Program-made: the position numbers and the translations under genes | Shown: positions 58,761 through 64,000 of the stretch, piece by piece | Position numbering within the stretch: position 1 is the stretch's first letter | Layout of the letters: each line of letters begins with the position of its first letter | The notes under the pieces: model-generated | Databases searched by the model: none | The model's input: only the letters and a program-made list of their open reading frames with translations | Told to the model about the DNA's origin: nothing | Assembly (NCBI GenBank): GCA_963971575.1 | Contig: OZ020624.1 | Span: 3,787,001 to 3,851,000, forward strand | Source: Liopterus haemorrhoidalis | Lineage: Eukaryota; Arthropoda; Insecta; Coleoptera; Dytiscidae | Length of the DNA stretch: 64,000 nt | Reading direction: 5' to 3'

Positions 58761-58849
58761 ACACAGCAACATGACAGATAAAATTTATATTTTTTCAAAA
58801 TAGGATAATTCATAACATTGTTCTCATACGGTTTGACTATACATATATA

Positions 58850-60478
58850 CAGTTACGGTCAAAATAATAAATACACCTAATATAGTAACCTTATTATTTG
58901 TAGTTCATCACTAAATAAATTCATATTTTTATTTTAACTGGCATAACCAATAAAGCACTTTATGAGCTATTAAATCCATAATATTTATCAAGAAATATTA
59001 TTTGGTCATAGAAATATTTTGGTTTTTGTGAAAACACTGCCTGACATGGTTGGTCAAAATAATAAATACATTTCCTAAAACTCATAAAAATAATTTGATA
59101 ACGGAGTTAAGACAAGTTCATACAAGTGCATAATGTATTTATAAGTATATGTTTTACAAAAAAAATATTTAGTTTTGTTCAAACTATTGCAAAGATGGGT
59201 AAAGAATAAGCATTGCGGTAGTGAAATGAGCAACTTAATTAAAAAATTAAAAATGATGGCAATTCTTTTAGAAGATTTGCTAATATTATGGGTTGCTCTT
59301 TGGGAATGGTACAAAATGTCATCAGTCACTCCTTTAAAGAAGAAACCCGGGGTAGACCACACAAAATTTAAAAGAACGAAGATAGACTCTTGGTAAAGGA
59401 AGTGAAAAAAATCATTTCATGTCATCAACTAATTTACTAACCGAACTACAACCGAATATTTCTGCACCAATCATTAGAAGGAGGTTGGTAGAGCATAACT
59501 TAAGATCATGTTCGCCTAGAAAAGTACCATTATTAAAACCAAGACACTTACAAGCCCGTAAGGAATATGCTCAAGAACACATTTACTGGTATGGTGCAGA
59601 AGGTATTAAAAAATGGAGAAATATTTCATTTAGTGACGAAAGTAAATTTATATTGTTTGGAAATGATGGGAAAAAATTTGTTAGGCGGTCTCCAAATCAG
59701 ACGTTTAACAATAAGTACATGAAAAAAAAAACGTTTAACATGGAGTAGGTATGATTTTAGTTTGGAGTTGTTTTTCTTGATGTGGTATAGGTCCCTTATT
59801 TCATATAGATGAGATAATGACAAAAGAAATTTACATCCTAATTTTGGAAACTATTATGCTACCCTATGCGGAATAGAATATGTCACTAATATGGATCTAC
59901 CAGCAAGATAACGACTCTAAACACATGGCTCGTGCAACAAAAACATGGTTCCAGAAAAATCAATTTTCAAGTTTTACCTTGGCCTGCTCAATTATCCGAC
60001 TTGAATCCAACAGAAAATCTTTGGAAACTAGTAAAGGATGGGGTTGACCAGGAAAAACCAAGGAACAAAAATGCATTATGGACTGCAGTTCAAGAAGCTT
60101 GGAACACCATTCCTGTAGAGAGCTGTCAACGGCTCATCGAGTCGTTTGGCAAATAAAAGGCATGCTATTGATTACTAAGATTATAAAAATTAGTATTATG
60201 TAATTAGTAACAGTAAAATGAATAATACATTTTATATTTGACTAAATTTTCTCGATTGTATTTATTATTATTTTGACCAACCGTTTCGGGTAGTGTTTTC
60301 ACAAATATCAAAATATTTCTATCACCATATAATTTTTCTTGATAAATATTATGGTTTTAATAGATTATAAAGTGCTTTATTGGTTATGCCAGTTAGAATA
60401 AAAATATAAATTTATTTCGTGTTTCAACTACCAATAATAAGGTTGGTGTATTAGGTGTATTTATTATTTTGACCGTAA

Positions 60479-60481
<3 letters not shown>
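58850..60481 (+). pseudogene. Tc1-like element with IR/DR ends, full length
   Basis: 1,632 bp, flanked by TA (58848-58849, 60482-60483), ends CAGTTACGGTC/GACCGTAACTG. Each terminal inverted repeat is about 230 bp and contains two copies of GGTCAAAATAATAAATACA (58857 and 59053 left; 60256-60281 and 60453-60474 right, inverted), the IR/DR arrangement. Transposase is in pieces: TNLLTELQPNISAPIIRRRL, SFSDESKFILFGNDGKKFVR (first Asp), QQDNDSKHMARATKTWFQKN (second Asp), WPAQLSDLNPTENLWKLV (Glu), ending ESCQRLIESFGK. DD~34E spacing allowing one frameshift. At least four frame disruptions, including stops after MGKE. Confidence 0.9.

Positions 60482-60521
<40 letters not shown>
60482..60521. repeat. 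(TA)n tract at Tc1 3' junction
   Basis: About 40 bp of TA repeats beginning at the right target TA of the Tc1 element. Confidence 0.85.
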
Positions 60522-60523
<2 letters not shown>

Positions 60524-61299
60524 AAAATATATACTCTTTAAATAAACTGATGAATATTCAACACCCTGTGTATAAGGCCCTAATATAGTGGTCACTTACT
60601 TAAAAATCTAGGCAGTAATAACAGTTTTCCTTTTAGTATTCTATTTGTTTACTGAAAACTTTCCATATTTAATTACTTCTTCCAAACAAAACTTTGAAAA
60701 GATTTGATTTTTTTGTAAAAGTATCTAAGAATATAAGTTGGGAGTATTTTCTGCTTGGGTTGGTGCGCCGCTCGAGTATTTTAAGAGACGAAGCTTTGCT
60801 CTCTGCAAAGTGAACATCAAAATAAGCCTCATTAAAACTAAAAGTTTAACCAACTTGATCGATTTAAAGGAAAAATTCCGACAACGGGTGACTAAGAGTT
60901 TCTAATTAAAATAAAGAGAGAACAGCTACATGTTCTGCAACTCTAAATTACAACTTCTTTCTTTTTGTCACTAAAATTTTACCACATAACTTATACAACA
61001 AATTAAGGATTCTTTTTTTGTATATATGGAATATAATAGAATTAGGTTAGGCAAATTGGGCTTTCGCACCTGATATAGATTAGAGATCTGTGCTGGGAAT
61101 ATATGAAATAAGGTATCTGAATAAGTATTTCAATTACTTTCTAGTAGTTGATATTGTATTTCAAATACTTCAAAAAAATGCTGTTGGTGTTGGCTTTGCA
61201 AATACTTTTTCCGTGGTATTTGTATTTAGTATTTGTTGTCTAAAACGTCAATATTTAAAATACTTTAGAATTATTAAAAAAAAAAATCCCTAGAATTTA
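60522..61299. other. Gene-free stretch
   Basis: No recognised protein. Occasional GTATTTCAAAT-type motifs from 61120 foreshadow the next repeat. Confidence 0.35.
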
Positions 61300-62105
61300 T
61301 TTTAAAAAGTTCCTTATATTTTAAATATTTCCTTAATAATTCAAATATTTTCTAATATTTCAAACATTTCCGTTGTATTTCAAATCTCCTCTAGTATTTC
61401 AAATTTCAAGTCTTCCCTAATATTACAAATATTTTCCTAGTATTTCAAATATTTCCTAATATTTCAATTATTTTCGTGGTATTTCAAATCTTCCATAGTA
61501 TTTCAAATCTTCTCTTGTACCTCAAAAATTCCCCTAGTATTTTAAATTTTCTCTAGTATTTCAGATCTTGTATACACACCAAAAAAATTATGTGTAAAGT
61601 TCATTCTCAGTTTGGTTGAAATAATAGTGTTAAAATTTTCATTAAAAAAAAAGTAAAAAGTTCACTATTTTTAACCAAATCGCTGTTTAATCTTTATTTA
61701 TTCAAATAGTGTTATTTTTATGAAACGTTACTTTTTCAGTGTTAAAATTAACACTACTTTAACACTTTTATTAACACTATAATTTAACCATTATGTAAGT
61801 GTAAACTTTACATTAAATTTAACCAAAAAAGAACTGTAAATAATTCACACGAAAAGCGAGAGACTTCATGGTACAATAAAAATTCATTTTTTAGTGTACT
61901 ATGAAGTTCCCTTAACAATACTTTCTTTAGAGTGTAGTATTTCAAATATTTACCTAGTATATATTTCAAATATTTCCCTAGTACATATTTCAAATATTTC
62001 CGTAGTATTTCAGATATTCCCTAATATTTCAAATATTTTCTAGTATTTCAAATTTTCCCTTATATTTCAAATCTTCCCTAGTATTTCAAATCTCCTCTAT
62101 ATTGA
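61300..62105. repeat. Degenerate ~17-19 bp minisatellite (CCTAGTATTTCAAATNTT)
   Basis: Roughly twenty or more diverged units such as CCTAGTATTTCAAATATTT, CGTGGTATTTCAAATCTT, CCTAATATTTCAATTATTT in two blocks, 61300-61570 and 61938-62105, separated by the insertion at 61573-61937. Also found inside the short frame near 61808-61993. Confidence 0.75.
61573..61937. mobile_element. TA-flanked MITE inside the minisatellite
   Basis: Left TACACACCAAAAAAATTATG and right (reverse complement) CTACACTCTAAAGAAAGTATTG are imperfect inverted repeats, with TA on each side. Interior has repeated GTGTTAAAATT/AACACTA motifs. Non-coding. Confidence 0.5.
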
Positions 62106-62241
62106 AAGACAAAACACTAACTAAACAATTTTTATTATCAGGCGTATTAGGTCTTGATATTCTTATCTTGTTTGAACCTGTTTATTATTTGTGCACAAGC
62201 CTGATCCTGAGTTATAAGCAAGTATATCTTATTATATAGAC

Positions 62242-62550
62242 CAGTGTTTCTCAACCAAAAACTCACCGCGGACCAGTATAATATATAATTTTCTAAAGCG
62301 GGCCACTAATAATAATTGTTGGTTCATTTTCTACAAGAAAACAAATATATTTGATGTTCTACTAAATACATTTATTTTATTTGTAGAAAAGCGCAGTAAG
62401 TTTACAGAAAATAAACAAAATATAAATTATTTACATAAAAAATGAGCATTTTATTTTTAAACTGCAAAATACATATGAAAAGTTTCGCGGACCACTAAAA
62501 TTTTTTTGGGGACCATAGGTGGTCCGCGGACCACCTGTTGAGAAACACTG
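62242..62550. mobile_element. hAT-type MITE with 8-bp TSD, sister of 1398-1709
   Basis: 309 bp, CAGTGTTTCTCAACC...TGTTGAGAAACACTG, flanked by perfect ATATAGAC duplications (62234-62241, 62551-62558). Internal sequence aligns throughout with 1398-1709. Confidence 0.85.
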
Positions 62551-62558
62551 ATATAGAC

Positions 62559-63389
62559 TGTACATATATAATTTTATTTAACGTCTCAAGAGCTAAAAAC
62601 ACATATTTACAAAAAATCCATAGCCAATACATAGCGGAAACAGAAAACAGAACGTACAGTTAACAAAGAACAAGAAATTACAAATAATCCAAAAATGGTT
62701 TGAATTTGTTTGTACGCATTTGATTTTTATTTGCCGCAAGGATGTCAGTATAACTATTACTGTATTTGTCTCTTAAAAAACTTTGAAATCGTTGTGCATG
62801 TTGAGCTTTTCTGTCTCAAAAGTTTGTCGACCCTGTTCTAGATAGTTATAATTAATTCTATTCATCTTTCTGCATGAATCTGTAAGATTTACTTTATAAA
62901 TTCAAGTTTTTGTTAGCGTACTTATTTCCCCCTAATAATTCACAAATAACCCAACCCCTCATAACTATTATACAGTTCAGAATCCCTAATAATATAGTAT
63001 CCTTAGATGATGTCCTGGTCGTGGCACTACGGCTAGCAGGTGCCGGGACCAGGAAGGTTTTAATTAACAGCCCGCTGTAGTGAGGCCCCACTGACTATTC
63101 CCCAAGAATGAATATTGTTACATGTCTTGAGGGGGTGATACCCTCAGACGGGAGGGGGGAGGGAATAGTAACCGGTCTTGTTCTGCTGTCATTGTGAACG
63201 CTGGGCTTTGATCTATATTGTTCTCCTCACAATGGACGGATCTGAATAATGGCACATTCAGGTGTATAAAGGAGTTACTGTTGAGTTTTAGAGGTTGAAT
63301 ATTTAGTTGTTGTGGTTGGTAAGGTTAAGGTATTATTTAAATCTCAAGTTTACAGTGTAAAGTCAGATATATTTACTATATTTTTATCT
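62559..63389. other. Gene-free stretch with strong hairpin
   Basis: 63014-63053 forms CCTGGTC-gt-GGCAC...GTGCC-gg-GACCAGG. Surroundings are GC-richer (TGAGGCCCCACTG, GACGGGAGGGGGGAGGG). No protein recognised. Confidence 0.4.
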
Positions 63390-63620
63390 TAAGTGGATTT
63401 TGGGTCTAGATGGATGTACACCAGAGTACATAGTATTAGAAGAGACGAAAGTGTACAAAATTAAAATAGAAGCCGTTAAAAGAACATTAAGATTTGAAGA
63501 AAATATAACCAAGAACCCGGAAAAACAATTATTAAACGAATGCTGGAAGGAATTAGAAAATAGAGATAAACAGAAAAAAAAACATCAAAATGGGAGATAA
63601 AAAGAAGAAAAATGTATGAA
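63390..63620 (+). pseudogene. LINE fragment, same family as 338-1125
   Basis: Plus strand KWILGLDGCTPEYIVLEETK, VYKIKIEAVKRTLRFEENIT and EKQLLNECWKELENRDKQ align residue by residue with the minus-strand segment around 1030-860 (WTLGLDKCTPQYIILEEVKV). Ends at a stop at 63598-63600. About 70 codons, both ends truncated. Confidence 0.7.
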
Positions 63621-63629
63621 TACGTTCAC

Positions 63630-63770
63630 TTACTGCATTCTTCTAGTTTAATGACAAAATACTATCTTAGATTAGATTAGGTTAGTAAGGGTTTGGTTAG
63701 AAGAAGCCGAGCGAAGCGAGCTACCCATCTTTTAGTTTAATGACAAAACAAACTCTAGATATATGAATCA
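63630..63770. repeat. AGTTTAATGACAAAA / GGTTAGG repeat
   Basis: Two copies of TAGTTTAATGACAAAA flank GATTAGGTTAGTAAGGGT and GCCGAGCGAAGCGAGCTACC. The same combination occurs at about 25270-25390. Confidence 0.5.
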
Positions 63771-63843
63771 TTCAAATAATTTTGGAACCTGTTAGTTTAC
63801 AACTGATTTTAAGGTTATATTCACGAATTAGTTAGGTTAAATT

Positions 63844-64000
63844 NNNNNNNNNNNNNNNNNNNNNNNNNNNNNNNNNNNNNNNNNNNNNNNNNNNNNNNNN
63901 NNNNNNNNNNNNNNNNNNNNNNNNNNNNNNNNNNNNNNNNNNNNNNNNNNNNNNNNNNNNNNNNNNNNNNNNNNNNNNNNNNNNNNNNNNNNNNNNNNNN
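63844..64000. other. Assembly gap (N)
   Basis: 157 consecutive N. Confidence 1.

Overview
The window looks like intergenic DNA from a large, AT-rich, repeat-laden arthropod (most likely insect) genome. The evidence is several mariner lineages, a Tc1 element with IR/DR ends, piggyBac and hAT remnants, Jockey/CR1/RTE-like LINE 3' ends, and long simple repeats. No intact host protein-coding gene, rRNA, convincing functional tRNA or CRISPR array was found. Almost every recognisable reading frame is a decayed transposon fragment. The last 157 bases are an assembly gap.

Layout. 0.3-7 kb: LINE C-terminal fragments, an RNase H remnant, a candidate solo LTR, two decayed mariners and a hAT MITE with an 8-bp target duplication. 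7.6-11 kb: a mariner with TA-flanked ends, carrying an internal 108-bp duplication and a TTAA-flanked insertion. 12.3-15.6 kb, 24-25 kb, 39.5-40.8 kb, 44.5-45.3 kb and 51.3-51.9 kb: copies of a ~1-kb interspersed element (here 'family B'). It has subterminal inverted repeats, a (GTCT)n microsatellite, a palindrome near its 3' end and an internal tRNA-like segment. 3.2, 17.4, 32.9 and 52 kb: copies of a second microsatellite-bearing element ('family A'), one holding a 725-bp uninterrupted (AC)n. 20.3-21.3, 23.4 and 27.9-28.9 kb: hAT-type elements with 8-bp duplications. 29.9-31 kb and 33.6-38.7 kb: more mariners, including a head-to-head pair, plus an element with perfect 120-bp inverted repeats. 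41.4-43.4 kb: a mariner interrupted by a Jockey-like LINE. 46.7-47.5 kb: two divergently oriented pieces of one uncharacterised repetitive protein. 54.3-55.2 kb: a minisatellite with a 315-bp higher-order period. 56.2-60.5 kb: a full-length mariner, a piggyBac remnant and a full-length Tc1 element. 61.3-62.6 kb: a degenerate minisatellite with its own insertion, and a hAT MITE.

Functional picture. No transposase here has an uninterrupted frame, so nothing seems able to mobilise autonomously. The MITEs and families A and B would depend on enzymes encoded elsewhere. The strongest candidate for something undescribed is family B: its architecture resembles Helentron-associated elements (HINE/DINE-like), but the four longest copies each carry a tRNA-like A-box/B-box segment at the same internal position, in at least two divergent versions. 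The second-best candidates are the inverted mariner pair (possible hairpin-RNA source) and the perfect 120-bp inverted repeat carrying a hammerhead-like CTGANGA...GAAAC motif in each arm.
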